Source: Doryteuthis pealeii
Taxonomy: Eukaryota > Mollusca > Cephalopoda > Myopsida > Loliginidae
DNA length: 64,000 bases
Assembly: GCA_023376005.1 (NCBI GenBank)
Contig: CM042147.1
Span: forward strand, 121,661,421-121,725,420
Direction of reading: 5' to 3'
Shown here in pieces: positions 9,263-21,275 of this stretch. Each line of letters starts with the position of its first letter. Position 1 is the first letter of the stretch. A model generated the notes under the pieces. It saw only the letters and a list, made by a program, of their open reading frames with translations. It was not told where the DNA came from and ran no database searches. Made by a program: the position numbers and the translations under genes.

Positions 9263-9782
9263 AGGTAATTTATGAGGAGTGGCATCCCAGTCTCCTCTCA
9301 GAAATTTTTTTTTTTTTTGCTAAGACGGTACTATTAAAATAACGTCCAGATCTTGTTTTTATTTATAGAAATTTTGTCGTAATTTGTTTAGATATGAAGA
9401 TGGGGTATTATATATCTATCTATCTATTTATCTATCTACCTCAATTTGTTTTCATTTTTTTAAACTTTGTTTAATATCTATCACATATCATTTGTTCTAT
9501 CTATCTATTTATTTTGTTTGTTTATCTATCTATTCAGTCTATTCCAAACTATATATACATCTTCATATCTAAAAAGAATTACAACAAATTATGATAAATA
9601 AATAAGAATTAACTGATAAAAAAGAGAGAAGCCCCACCCGTCCATGTAAAATACTCTAAGCCTAAGTTGGTTGTTTTCTTTCAAGTAACACTGCCGAGAG
9701 ATATAGCTGCGGGACGTTATTTTTAATAGTCACCGGTATCAATTTCTGAGGCAGGAGACGGGCGCCCTTCCTCATAATTCCC
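9263..9782. mobile_element. Fold-back MITE, ends GGTAATTTATGAGGA
   Basis: Left GGTAATTTATGAGGAG and right CTTCCTCATAATTCC are inverted ends. The arms include GGCAGGAGAC(G) and AATAACGTCC. Flanks CCAACTGA and CTAACTGG agree at 6 of 8 bases, suggesting an old 8-bp target duplication. The interior contains (TATC)n at 9410-9440 and 9500-9530. A relative is at 31833-32375 in a different site. Confidence 0.7.
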
Positions 9783-9797
9783 TAACTGGATAATTCT

Positions 9798-10433
9798 CTA
9801 ATAATAATTTATTATAATGAGATTGTGGGTTTGTTTGTCTGTAGCGAAACTATTTATTATACAAGTCACAATTCTTAGTTATTTACATACATTTACCATG
9901 ATTTATTTTTATTTAATACCTCAATTTAATAAAATTGTTTTAGCAATACTTATAATGTTGACCATAACTACATTTAGCTTATTAACATGCAATCGTATTA
10001 TATATACAACAATAGGGTATACAGTAAATGATGGGAAGGCTTATTTGCATATTGATCTTAAAAATTTTGTTTTAATAAATAATGCTTAGTATTATTGATT
10101 TCTAATTGTTTGGTTTTATCTAATGAATATGAGCAAAAATTCTTCAATAATTTAAAAGAAATCCATTAACAAGAAGAAATAACTAATATTATTCTTTACT
10201 TCCTATTTAACTAAAGCAGTTAAATTAGGAAAATTTACCAACGAAGACGGGAGTAGGGAAATGATGGAAGAGTTAGTTTTAAAGTTGTTCTATTTTTTTC
10301 ATCATACCCCTCTGTTCAAATCTTTTTATCTACATTCTTATCTCAGTTTCATTAGCCTTTCTAATTTAATATGATATTTTAATTATATTAAAACTTAAAT
10401 ACTTGCACGCGGAGGGTGCAGTATATTTGCTAG
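9798..10433 (+). mobile_element. Possible non-autonomous Helitron-like element
   Basis: The left end starts TCTAATAATAATTTATTATA and continues GAGATTGTGGGTTTGTTTG. The right end has the hairpin TGCAC-7 bases-GTGCA (10402-10420) followed 9 bases later by CTAGT (10430-10434). A 3' hairpin before CTRRT is the Helitron signature. The flanking A|T is not clear at the left. A 90-codon open frame inside (9817-10089) has no recognisable domain. A related 5' end occurs at 35330-35420. Confidence 0.4.
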
Positions 10434-10574
10434 TATATAATAATCATTTGTTTGCTACAGTTCTGTTCACAATTCTATCCAAACTGAAATATTTTGCAAA
10501 CTGATCTATTTGCCCATAGATGTGACGCTAACATAGGGAGTAATAGGCTTTTACCCTACAATGTCCTGATATCT

Positions 10575-10870
10575 GAACATTAGTTCATAATGAGAGTAAC
10601 TTCCCCTTGTTCTGTTTTCACTTTGAGGAAGCGTTTGTTTTGGTCGGCCATTTTCATTTAACGTAAATCTCCGTAAATAGTTCATTTTCAAATATGCGCG
10701 CAACAATTAAGAAACCACATTTTCAATGTTAAACATGGCAGTTGTATTGATTCAAACAAATTTATATTGTGTAGCATTTACGTGAAATGAATTGGCTGAC
10801 CAAAAACGTAAGGCTTCTCAAAGTGAAGGGGAGGTTCTCTCATTTATTAATTAATGTTTGCAGATAACCC
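10575..10870. mobile_element. Long-hairpin MITE, second copy
   Basis: Same family as 5643-6063: TCTGAACATTAGTT at the left, TTTGGTCGGCCATTTTCATT, centre near 10725, then the inverted arm with CTTCTCAAAGTGAA and AATTAATGTTTGCAGA. Indels in both arms. Confidence 0.7.
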
Positions 10871-11560
10871 AATGTCCACCCTTTACATGTTGGCAGAACA
10901 GTTTAATTCAAGTGTTTGTCCTTCTTTCTTGACTGGTTCCTACCAAACTAGATGTTACAATAATTATTGGCTATGCTTTTATAAGGTATTGTAGAAATCA
11001 TAATGGGGATTATGTAATAGCTTGATGGCCTTGAGAGTGAGTGACGCGTTTGACCTCCTCTGACCTTGCGTTCTGGGGATGAATCGTGAGAACGGCGAAC
11101 CGAGGAAGGCCTCTTCCGGTTTAAGGATAACTAAGTAAGTTGATCAGTTAGAACTTGATCGAGCTAGCCATGGTAAGCCTCATCTGGCGCAGATTGTCTG
11201 GGTGGGATTTGGAATAAAGTAACATCACCTAAATAAGTCTTGTGTTATTACTAGAAAAAACTAAACAATGAACAGGGCTTCTGAATAAGGAATGAAATCC
11301 CAACAGAAACAGGACGCCGGAATCCTCATAGAAGACAAGATGAGAAACCTCGAAGATATACCAAACCAAGATAGATGATAGACGATCAGAAGCAAAGCAG
11401 CCAGAAGAATAGACGACAGAAAGAAGTAAGAAAAGGTATATACGTTATACTAGATTTGGCTTAGTGAAAGACCAGTATTAACATAATACTATTTAGTGCC
11501 GGTAAAGAAGGCGCTATCGCAACATGAGAGAGCCAGTCTGTTCGGTATACTATGCTGGAG
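10871..11560. other. No gene recognised; LTR-like tail possible
   Basis: Around 11210-11255 there is GGAATAAAGTAACATCACC with a further AATAAG, reminiscent of a polyadenylation region of a retroelement. No coding domain, TATA or matching ends were found. Confidence 0.35.
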
Positions 11561-11690
11561 TGTGAGGGGAAGTGAATATATGACTTTTCGCAATGGTATT
11601 TAGTTTAAAGTAGATGCAAACGGCTTTGGGATGGAATTTGAAACTCTGCTTGCCATCCGTCCAATTTTCCAGACCAATTGTGGAGAAATT
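11561..11690 (-). repeat. Diverged SINE family B fragment
   Basis: CAATGGTATTTAGTTTAAAG, GATGCAAACGGCTTTGGGAT and TTTGAAACTCTGCTTGCCAT align with the head half of family B (GCAATGTGAAATGCAAACAG and following). Confidence 0.5.
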
Positions 11691-12813
11691 TTTTATCCCT
11701 GAAAAGAAGCCCGGCTAAAACCCTAAGTTTTGTAGGGGAATAACGAATCGTAAATATTCCAAAATTATGGCTTAATCCAAAAAGTAAGGTTCTCCATATT
11801 GCTGGGGACGCAGGGAAACTGTATTGTATGGGCTACTGGCAATGCCGGTAATCATTCTTGTATCAATCCTGTCTTACCGGTTGTTAGGCAGATTCAGTCA
11901 CAGAGTTATTTTCTGGTCTTGTAAAGTCGAGAATATTCAGAGCAGTTAATTTGTGTATAATCCATATTTTCTTGCGTACGCTGCTGTACACCAGGAAATA
12001 TGCTCGAGCAAGCGTAATGGTAGCAAAAAGAAAAATGTACAGAAAATTGGAATAAAAGCTGGAAATTGAGAAGATAAAGCTTCTTCACTCAGTGAAGTGA
12101 GGGCAGGTGTGGAGTTGAAAATCTGTTTCTTTCGTTGGCTGATTCAGGTGGTGGGGTTGAAAGTATGTTTTTGCTGAATGACCTTGGGTTCTGTGTGACG
12201 GCAGGGATGTGGTGTGGATCAGAGGTTTGGTAGTCCCTTGATCTTGCCGAAGGAATGATGCTGTGTACCAATGCAGTCGTTGAACTGACTTATAACTTTA
12301 AGTCAGTTGCTTTTATATTTATCAAGTAGGCTTGAGAATCACTTTGAAAAGTTTTTTTGGGGAAAATTATAATTGGTTGAAAAAACATTAAACAGGGGGA
12401 TATTTTTTAATTGTTTGTAAATTTGTTTTTTTTACCTGGAAAGCTGCATGGAGCCTATTTGTTCAGAACACTTGTTTTGTTCATTTCGTTTAGAGCTCTG
12501 TCAGGACAACATCTGTTTTTATGTTCAATTTTCTTAATAACTCCGTCCTATTTTGAAGTGTTTTTATTTTTCATTTATTTTTGTTGGCGAGTTGGTGGTA
12601 TTGAGTTAGTAAAATTTGTGAATCAAGAGAGATATTCTATTTCTGTTATACAAAGGTACCCAGATATCAATTTGATTCACAATGTGTATGCATGGAAGGA
12701 TATCATGCTTTTAAAAATGTGTGTGAATTTCCCTTTATTAGCTTATGTCATTAGTTTTATTTAGTTTTGTGGCGTGTTGTGGGATATATTGTATGATGTG
12801 GGGAGTCATGTGC
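11691..12813. other. No gene recognised
   Basis: Open stretches exist on both strands (for example 12411-12764 +, hydrophobic and Phe-rich), but with AT-rich low-complexity composition and no domain or splice context. I do not call a gene here. Confidence 0.4.
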
Positions 12814-13340
12814 TGGTTTGGTTTGGGTTTTATGGCATATAAACGCTCAGTGGGTTTATTTGAATGTCTATAAAAGTTTTGAAATAATCAATTCTTAATG
12901 GATTAATGCAATTTTGTTATAACTCATGTTTTTCTATTTACCCATAGATGGACCTAAAACGGTACTACCACTCTGGGTCAGAGTGGACCAGGGAGCAATG
13001 GTGATGAAGGGGTGCTCCACATTCCCAAACCTCCAAATCTAGAAGCTCACCATCAGATGAGATTACGTCATTCCAGGACATGTAGTCACCGCTTCTAGGC
13101 ACCATAGTAAAGGAGTTGTGGTGCTTTGTCATAAGGGCATAGGGTTGGGAAAATCATATAGGTGCTAGGGCTTGAACGTGATTAGCGATTGATTGGAGGG
13201 AAGCCTTCCGACGCCAGTTAGCCAATTAGGGCTCAAAATAAGAGTTTTGCATGTCATGAACTGCTCACCCTCTGGGTTCTTTTCCTAGAACCAGGTTGGC
13301 TGAGGCAGTCATTGACTTGCATATTCGATTCAGGTTTTTC
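12814..13340 (-). repeat. LINE-tailed retroposon (family G)
   Basis: The left edge is a (TTTGG)n-like tail followed by TTATGGCATAT.AACGCTCAGTGGG; on the minus strand this is a LINE-type 3' end. The body contains CTCTGGGTCAGAGTGGACCA, ATGGTGATGAAGGGGTGCTC and CCATCAGAT. Sister copies: 34205-34830, 35958-36830, 51230-51393 and reverse-oriented 38865-38965. No tRNA-like head is seen, so these may be 5'-truncated LINE 3' UTRs or LINE-parasitic retroposons. Confidence 0.6.
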
Positions 13341-13437
13341 TTGGGCTAGACGGGCTTAAGGAATGAATTATTTCATAACTTTGTTGCATTAAATGACGGC
13401 CACCGAGGTGATTATGCGTAAAACAAACAAACGCAAT

Positions 13438-13505
13438 CTACTATCTCTCTCTCTCTATCTATCTATCTGCAGTTTGTTCATATTCTATCTATCTATCTAT
13501 CTCTC
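13438..13505. repeat. (TATC)n microsatellite
   Basis: Two blocks of CTAT repeats separated by TGCAGTTTGTTCATATT; part of a larger dispersed repeat (compare 9410-9530). Confidence 0.8.
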
Positions 13506-13737
13506 AGTTTCGTCGAAGATAAAATGCAAAAGACAGAATCTTGATTATATGGTGTTTTTTATCTGCGATTTTTTTTATCTTATGGACTGTCATCACCTCA
13601 GCTAAATAATGGACGGATTCTGTACCACTTGCGTTTGTGAACGAATTCTCTATACTTAGTTGTTTGTTGCTAATTCAAAATAGTGTCACTACTTCTCAAT
13701 ACAAAAAAGTAAGGCTTTGTATCGACTAAACAAAGCT

Positions 13738-14750
13738 TTAGTAGGTATTTATCACCGTTTTGCGCACGGGGTAGGATGGGACACAACGTTGCTAAGTATG
13801 GGGCATCCAGTGAGGTTGAATTGCTATATCTGTACTAATGGATTCTGCTACACTAGTTTGGTTAACCATTACAACTAATGCGAAGCCCTTTTATCGCAAT
13901 CCGTGCACGCATAGTGTAGGATGTGACACAGGTTGCAATATGAGACATGCAGCAAGGATTGGACTCGGCTATTCTATAGTAAATGGGATCTGCTAGATGT
14001 TGGAGTGAATTAGTATCTGTTGGTTTGAACAACAACATAATAGCACAACTGAATTGGTGCCAAGCAGCAGGTTTTATGGCCTCAGGAATATTCCATTCGT
14101 GCTTTGGTGATTCCATTCATTCAGTCGCTGATTGGCTGCTTGGTTTTCTGTGGTGTTTGGTGCTTGATAATGAGCTATCATTAATGCAGTAGTTTGCGCC
14201 ATGCAGATCTGTATTGAGTTACAATTTGCTTATTACCTTGTTTGCCAATTGAACGGTAATTAGAATATTGCTTCTACAGTGCGCATGATATTATTCTATA
14301 CTAGACTTGTTGTTCACCATTTAAACAATGGGAAGGCCTTTTATCCAATCCATTACCATGGGTGGATGTAGCAACTGTTCTAGGTAATGGGGCATACCTA
14401 TAATATAGGAAACTCTTGATTCAAATCTGTTACTCTGCTTTAAAGAATTGACCTTGTGTCCACATCTGGCCGTGTAGAGGGGTTGTAATATATTACTAAG
14501 GTATGGGCATTCAGCGAGGATGAACAACTCGCTATTCTGTAGTAATAGATATGCTAGAGTTAACTTGTTAACTATTAACACAATTGGGAAGCCCTTTTAA
14601 CAATTAGTTTCAACTGACAGGTAGAAATCTATAAATGTCATGAGTAATGGGGCATCAAGCGAGGATTGGAACTTACTATTTCAATCTGTAATGGATCTGC
14701 TAGACTAGTTTGTCATCCATTAACAACACCACAAGTAGGGGTAATTGATG
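13738..14750 (-). repeat. Cluster of tRNA-like SINE family C and a 311-bp repeat
   Basis: The phrase GGGGCATCCAGTGAGG, CTGTA(G)TAATGGATCTGC and AACCATTAACAAC recurs at 13795-13880, 14385-14440, 14505-14600 and 14650-14740. On the minus strand it reads as a tRNA-like head (TGGTTAAC, GATTCAAATC). Between them, 13995-14285 is a diverged copy of the 311-bp repeat at 669-979. Further family C copies: 35100-35250, 43195-43270 and 20690-20780. Confidence 0.5.
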
Positions 14751-15320
14751 TCAAATCATCCAGAAAAAAGTAAAAATTGTCACCCATCCTTCAATTTTTT
14801 TCTGAAATTTTTGTCCAGGTGTGGACTATGTTAACTTAATGATTTTGATTTGCAAATTTTAACTGATGTTGTAGCTTCGCTTCTGAAGCAAAACATCAAC
14901 TATCTTTTGGGGCACAAAATCTTTCGCAATATATGTGAATAATTAATAGAAAATTTTTTTTTCCCATTATGGGTTAAATAGAAAAACATGAGTTTATAAA
15001 CAAAATTGTATTAGCATCAAGATTATTTATTTCACAACTTTGTCGGCATTAAATGCCCCACTGAGGTTGATATGCCTAAAACAAAAACAAACCAAACCAA
15101 AATTTTTTGTCATAGATGGCGGTGCCAAATTGGGATATGCTATGAAAAAATCAGAAATATAATAACTTAAATTGGCGGACTTTAAGGACGTTTTTGATAG
15201 TAATTTTGGATTCCTTTGGAAAAATGCTTTTATGACCAATTTTTAAGAGTAGGGAAGCTCTAGAACCCATTTTCGCAAAAGTACAAAAAAGTCATGTCAT
15301 TTTTTCACAAACTAGATCAA
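14735..15320. mobile_element. Fold-back repeat flanking the zinc-finger region (left)
   Basis: GGGTAATTGATGTCAAATCA, then CCAGGTGTGGACTATGTTAA, then ACCAATTTTTAAGAGTAGGG and TCTAGAACCCATTTT. The same blocks in the same order recur at 19786-20510, where the element is a near-palindrome ending in the inverted GATGATTTGACATAGGAATT. This left copy lacks the right end. The insert TTTCACAACTTTGTCGGCAT to AACAAACCAAACC (15030-15100) is the 3' tail of family G on the plus strand. Confidence 0.6.
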
Positions 15321-16039
15321 GATTTTAAATATATTTTTTCTATTTTCTTACTACAGGTGCCTGTATTGGAGGAGTCCTTTTTACGTCTGATACACTGGAA
15401 CTTTTGCTTAAGGGTGTGAATTTTGTTGTCTGGATTGATCCGTTTATAATAATGGAAAGTGATGTTCATGAATCCAGCCGAATGCTATTCATATGATTCG
15501 TAGGAAATATCGGAATTCAGACAGATGGGCATTGACATGTTCAGAATTTTCAAACTCGGCAAAATTCTTTCTCTGGTTACAGTGCAGCATAGGCGCGCAA
15601 CAACAGCATCACCAAGACAAAAATGCGGATACTGTTTGGGCAACTTTTACCGGAGCAGCGGAACTCGTTTCGCACCTAAGACTCAACACATCTCATAATG
15701 CATCAATGTGACAGACATTCTTTGACGACAAAGCGTTGGCATTACACATGACAAATCAAATGTCTAAAAAGAAATGGGTCCTGCGAATCTCTGTAATAAG
15801 GTATTTTCTTTCGAAGTCTGCTGGATCAAGCATTCTCGTTCTCACCTGGGTTTGAAGCCCGTTCAAGTGCGACAGGTGTGGAAAGCACTCAGCGTCTTCT
15901 TCAACATGAAAGTCATAAACGCCAACTGGAAGCAAACGGTCTCTTTTTGATTGTTCGCAAGCTGCTCTCGGAAGTTTATCACATACAGTAACCTGTCAAA
16001 ACACTGCGACAAGCGCCATACAACAAGTGACCCTAAATG

Positions 16040-16700
16040 GACATACTGCTCAAGGAATTTTCAGATTTAATGGTCTTAACAGCATCTAAAATTCACTAAG
16101 TACCGAAGTGACTCACAGCGGAAGAGATTCCTTCCTTGCAATTTGCTCCCAGACTTTTCAAAATGGATGACTTTGAACAGGATTTACAAAACACATGCTT
16201 GATAGAGTAAATTCTTGCCCCCCAAAAACATATGTAAATCAAGAGTGAACCTAAGTGCACCTACACTGGTCCCAGGAAATTTTCAGAATTGTGGTCTTTA
16301 AACCAGCATCTAATTTCACTAGAGTACCTGAAGTGACTCACAATAGAGAGCTCCTTCCTTGCATTTTGCTCGCAGACGTTTTTCACAGTGGGACGATTTG
16401 ACAGCATTTACAGACACATGCCGATAGAGTAATCTCGCCCCAAAAACATATGCAAATCATGTGAACGCATAAATGCACACATGCCGGGAATTTTCAGAAT
16501 TGGTTGGTCTTTAAACAGCATCTAATCACATAGAGTAACCTGAAGTGACTCCATAGAGGGCTCTTCTTTGAAATTTTGCTCGCGAGACTTTTTCCAAACA
16601 GTGGACGATTTGACCAGCCAATTTACAGACACATGGATAGAGTAAATCTTCCCAAAAGCATATTCAAATTAGGGCACAAAATGTTCATTCCAGACACCTG
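16040..16700 (+). repeat. About 215-bp tandem units within the zinc-finger region
   Basis: Three units begin near 16055, 16281 and 16488 with GGAATTTTCAGAATT(G)GT and share CAGCATCTAA, GAAGTGACTC, TTTGCTCGCAGAC and TTACAGACACATG. Each unit carries one degenerate finger (FCSQTF..IYRHM in the second). Confidence 0.7.
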
Positions 16701-18764
16701 CCACTAAAGTAAACTTTCCCCAAAACATATGCAAATCTTAGCAACAAACTGTCATTCAGTCACATGAAAGAGGAGCAATTTCAGTGTGAAATTTGTTTCA
16801 GCCTTCTTGAATTTGGTGAATTTAAGCGTCTCTACTGTCATTCTAAGACAGATACAGGGATATTTTTGCAGGCTATGCCGACAAAAGTTCACCATGCAAA
16901 ACTGCTTCTTGGAGCACCAGAATCCAGACATTATGGAAAATTACCGTTTGTCTGTGAGTTGGCCGCAAAGAATTTATGTTTCGTAGTCTTCTTAATGCAG
17001 ATCTTCGGAAACACAACGGGGGAGAAGCCATTTTGGCTGTCCCGATTGTCAAAAGCTTTGTCGGCTGTCAAACATGAAGACAATTATCAAAAACATGAAA
17101 ACAGGATGTCTCAAAGAGAAAAATTGAGTTAGTGCCGGTAGCAACTTTGAACAACAGAATGAAAATAGATCCAATAACTTGGGTTGGGACGGATCTGTCG
17201 TTTTAGAATGGGTTCTAGTTTTAGAGAAAATGGTCAGGAGACTGATAGCATTTGTAGTATCTCGTCTACTCTGGCTGTATGGCCAAAATGTAAACAATGA
17301 ATGGTCAGGTACATTCCAGGTGTAATTTGAAAACTTATCTATCAACAACAGATACATTTATTTTTGGATGCTGTAAACGAGCAACTCTCAGTAACCCACA
17401 GGAAATCATCCCTCCAATTTTTCCGTTAACATCTAAGGAATTATGCAAATGAACAACTGATGAAAACGAAAACCAGGTGATTTTTCAAATTTACCTACAG
17501 AGTACAATATTTTTTTTCCCGGGCCATGAGAACATGTTTGTTTCAAGGCCAACATAAGGGCATTTCTCGGGAACGGGCTAAAAGAGCGGCTGTAATTTCT
17601 GTAACCGTTGCAGTGAGATGATGAAAAACCAAGATTGAATATACGTTTGAAAATCTACCTCGGTTGCAATCTTGATGGAGATAATTCCTTGGATAATCAA
17701 TCCGGATTATGATACGATAAGCAACGAGCTCCTACCCATTAAAGGACTTCTGTTATTTCCGTAACTTCCGCCAAAATGCCTACCAGACAAAGCACTAAGA
17801 GTATATGTTATTAACCTGGAAAGATCTCTCTTCTCCAGATCGGCACCGGAGAGATGTATCCACTAGTCTCCATTGTCAATGATGACTTTGTGAATGGTGA
17901 GCAGATTTCAACGGATGCTGTTTCGGGCTACAATTCCGGATTCCTGAAGTATTTAAATTCCAACCTCAGATTTAAATTCAATCAAAAAGAGGAAGTTGAT
18001 AAGGGTAAACGGTCTCTTGGAAGAGACGACTGCTGTCAATGGAAATTTCGAATTTCTGGACCGAAGTTATCGTACTTCACCGAAGAGATCAACGAACTAA
18101 AAACCAACCTAAATTTCGATGCTGCGTATTGGCGGAACCACTTTTCTGAGCATGAGTTGCTAAACGTATTTGAAGTTAACACGTGGTAAAACCATTTCGT
18201 CTGTGGATACTGCAGAAGATCTTTCCGCTATTTCCAGTCTTCTTAGCAAACATCAAAATCATAGACAACAGATTAACTCTTCGCTGCGGGACATGTCCAA
18301 AGGCATTTCAGTCGCAATTCATTGAGTCTTGATCAGCAAACCAAGAAGTTTTCATGAGAAACGCAAAAAGGCCTGCTGGACTGTAAGACTGTGGACACAA
18401 TTCCACAGCTTGAAGACCTCTGTCATAATAAATGTGTAACCAGTGTAAATGTTTTTACGATAGCTTATGAACAAATCGACAATGTTGGTGACGACAAACA
18501 AGGAAGACACACTGGCACCTTCAAATAAAAGGAAAAAAAATAACCAACTACACAACTGTGGGTACTGTGGTAAAGTATTAGGTACTAGCTTGTGACCAGG
18601 CATTTGCGACGAACACTGGGGAGAAGCCGTTCAATTCTGTCCTATCTGCAGAAATCGTTCGCTATGTACGTCTTTAATCTTGAAGTTCATCAAAACAACA
18701 TATGAAAAAAGCACAAACATTCATTTTTGCCTTCTACTGTCATCAATTTCATTCAATTAAAAAT

Positions 18765-19495
18765 ATTGTTTCAAATCCAGGTTAGCTTATGAACACCGCT
18801 AGATCATGCTGCTCCCTTTGAAGAAATTTTAATGCCAGCAGAGAAAAGACAATTAAAATAATCTTCAATTGCAATTTCTGTGATTTGTCATTCGTAACAC
18901 CTTAAAGAATCTTGAGAAAGCATCAGCAACAACATAATCCCTACTGTAGCATCAATTTCATCCAATTAAATATTGTTTCAAATCAGTTTCAGCTTGATAA
19001 ACGTAGATATCAGCTGCTTCCTCGAAGAACTTTTTAATGCAGAGAGAGGAAAAATAAAGATACTTTACAATTGCAATTTTTGGATCTGTCATTCATACAC
19101 CTAACAGATTGTTGAAAGCACAGCAGCAGCAACACATAATCCTCTACTGTACAGGGGCACCCTTCATCCAATTAAAAGCTTGTTTCAAATCCAGTTTCAG
19201 CTATGATACAATCATTAAATATGCTGCTTCCCTCTGGAGAATTTTACCAACAGCAGAGAAAGCAATTAAGATATCTTTTTGAATTTCTGTGGATCTGTCA
19301 TTCGTAACAGCTAAAGACTTGAGATACATCAGCAGCAACAACATAATCCTCTACTGTACACCCCCCTCATCAATTAAAAACATTGTTTCAAATCAGGTTC
19401 AAGGCTTTGATACAACCATTAATACTGCTGCTCCTCTGGAGACTTTACCAACCGTTAAGGAACAGAAATAAAGAGAAAAAATATACAGTTGCAAT
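18765..19495 (+). repeat. About 206-bp tandem units, each with one C2H2 finger
   Basis: Four units begin near 18770, 18976, 19183 and 19389 with TTTCAAATC(C)AG. Each continues CTGCTGCTTCC, CAGAGAAAG, CAATTGCAATTTCTGTG, GATCTGTCATTCGTAACA and CAGCAACAACATAATCC. The finger CNFCDLSF..LRKHQQQH is readable in the first unit and progressively shifted in the others. Confidence 0.75.
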
Positions 19496-19785
19496 TCTGT
19501 GATCAAATCATCTCTAAACACCGTAACGATCTTCGGGGAAACACGAAGCCAACATAAACATTTTATTTGCGAATTTTGTAAAAAGGAGTTCGGTTTTCAT
19601 TCACTGCTTGGTACAAACATTTTCCGACCAACACTGGAGAGAAGGCTAACCCTAGACAAATTTTGTCAGAATCATTTGCTCGTATTCATACCTAAAATGG
19701 CACAACAAGATGTTGTTGGCAAAAACTATCAAAGTCACTCGTCAATTCCAGTCAAAAGTAGCAGCATCTCTCAAGGTAATTCCCT

Positions 19786-20510
19786 GTAAATCATCCAGGC
19801 AATGTCACCACCCCCTCCAAGTTTTTCTGAAGTTTTGTCCAGGGTGTCGATTATCCTAAAGTTAGACAATCCCCAGAATTGAGTCTTCCAATCCAAGAAT
19901 TGACAGAATTGATGTCGATTTTTAGCTCTCGAAATTCTTTTTTTGGGGGGGGGGGGTTAATGAAAAGAGTGACTTTTTGTAATACTATTGTTGTGTGTAT
20001 AAATGGATTCTAGAGCTTCCCTAACAAGAGAAAAACCAATATCTTTTTTGCGTATAATGATATTCAATATAGAGTTGAAATAAAATAAGAAAAAAATCCC
20101 TCCCTCTTGTTATAGATGCAAGTGCCACGCTCGGGTTTGATCTTGCTATGAAAAGATTAGAAATCATCAAATAACTTTAAAAATTGGTTAACGTTAAGGA
20201 TTTTTTGATAGCATTTTTATTTCCTTTGGGATGAAAATGCTTTCATAAAACCAATTTTTAAGTAGTAGGATAAGCTCTAGAACTCATTTTACAGACGAAA
20301 AATAGATTACAAAAGTTGCCATTTTTCACCAACACCCGAAACATAGAGAGCTAAAAACGATCATAACTCGCCCATTTTTAGAATTGGAAGCGTCAATTTG
20401 GGGGATTTGTCTAACTAATTAAATAGTCCACGCCTAGAACAAAGAATTGAAGTTGTGGAGTGACAATTTTGGACTTTTTTCTGATGATTTGACATAGGAA
20501 TTACCCTCAC
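19786..20510. mobile_element. Fold-back repeat flanking the zinc-finger region (right)
   Basis: Near-palindromic: left arm AAATCATCCAGGCAATGTCA to TCTAGAGCTTCCC; right arm with TCTAGAACTCATTTT to TTCTGATGATTTGACATAGG. Contains a G run at 19945-19956. Same family and orientation as 14735-15320. Confidence 0.65.
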
Positions 20511-20799
20511 ATTAAAGATCAAATCTATCAATCTTATTATGTTTAAATGTTTTGTCAATAAATTTTAAAATCTTTTACATCTTTTTTTTTGGTATTTATT
20601 TACACCCGGTGACATCGTTTATTTTTATTCTGATATTCATACTGTCTTTAGTTATTTTAGTAAGAATTAGCTTTAGATGTAAACACAACCGAGAAGTATG
20701 GGGCGCCAGTGAGAATGCAAACGCACTAACTGCGAATCTAGTCTTGCTAGCCATTACAACATATGAAGGTGCCCTTTAGACCTGATGTTTCGTCTCTTC

Positions 20800-21275
20800 A
20801 CACAGATTTGACTAGAGTGGAATCAACAAGTTTTGAATATTTTAGTAACTAGACACAATTCGGTATCTCCAAGATGCATTTGCCTAGGCTGTGAAGGTGA
20901 TGAACTACCACTGAACTGTGTGATCTTAAGCTCGCCTGATAATCTTTGCATATCTCCCAGATTTGCCTCTAGGCTTTGAGCACAGCCTCAGAATCCCGGT
21001 TTTGGCCTACTAATTTGCTTATACCATTGAGGTTTCTAGCAACTCAAGCCCTTTTCCTGAACCATCTGGTTATCTCTATTGGCTTGGAGGATGTCCTCTG
21101 AATCACGGTTTTTACGGCACATAACTTTGCCTGATTGTCAAGGTTCTTGCAACCTGAGCAAAATTTCTTGAACCATTCTTGGTTTTCCAAAAAAATGTTT
21201 TTTGATTGGCTTTGTGGCATTGTGGCCCAGTTTGAACCGTAAAGATAAGTTCTAAAATTGTTGCCATGTCCTTTA
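20800..21275 (-). pseudogene. Mariner transposase fragment (copy B)
   Basis: Duplicate of 1-417 with additional sequence to its left (towards the C-terminal direction), where RIVSSY and further broken residues follow. Two satellite units are present (about 20975-21185). Indels disrupt every frame. Confidence 0.7.

Larger units (their letters stand above)
15493..19790 (+). pseudogene. Broken C2H2 zinc-finger array
   Basis: No long frame exists, but C2H2 finger pieces recur on the plus strand in shifting frames. KCGYC with ELVSHLRLNTSH (15618-15690); FKCDRCGK (15872); RKFITYSNLSKHCDKRH (15969-16019); FQCEIC (16776); YFCRLCRQKFTMQ..LEHQ (16857-16930); TGEKP linker (17017); FVCGYCRRSF with SKHQNH (18199-18262); RCGTCPKAFQSQF (18281); TNTGEKPF then FCPICR (18607-18655); CNFCDLSFV..ILRKHQQQH (18869-18935, one internal stop); HFICEFCKKEFGFHSLL with a TGEK linker (19560-19645). 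C-x2-C-x12-H-x3-H fingers and TGEKP linkers define Kruppel-type nucleic-acid-binding proteins. Breaks are mostly single-base shifts, so it is either a decayed gene or a gene damaged by uncorrected sequencing indels. Confidence 0.75.

Noticed and set aside
9817..10089. 90-codon open frame as a possible membrane protein
   Set aside because: Hydrophobic because the DNA is T-rich; it lies inside a Helitron-like repeat and has no domain or splice context.
12411..12764. 117-codon frame as a host gene
   Set aside because: Phe/Leu-rich translation of AT-rich DNA, no domain, in a stretch where indel noise makes frames unreliable.
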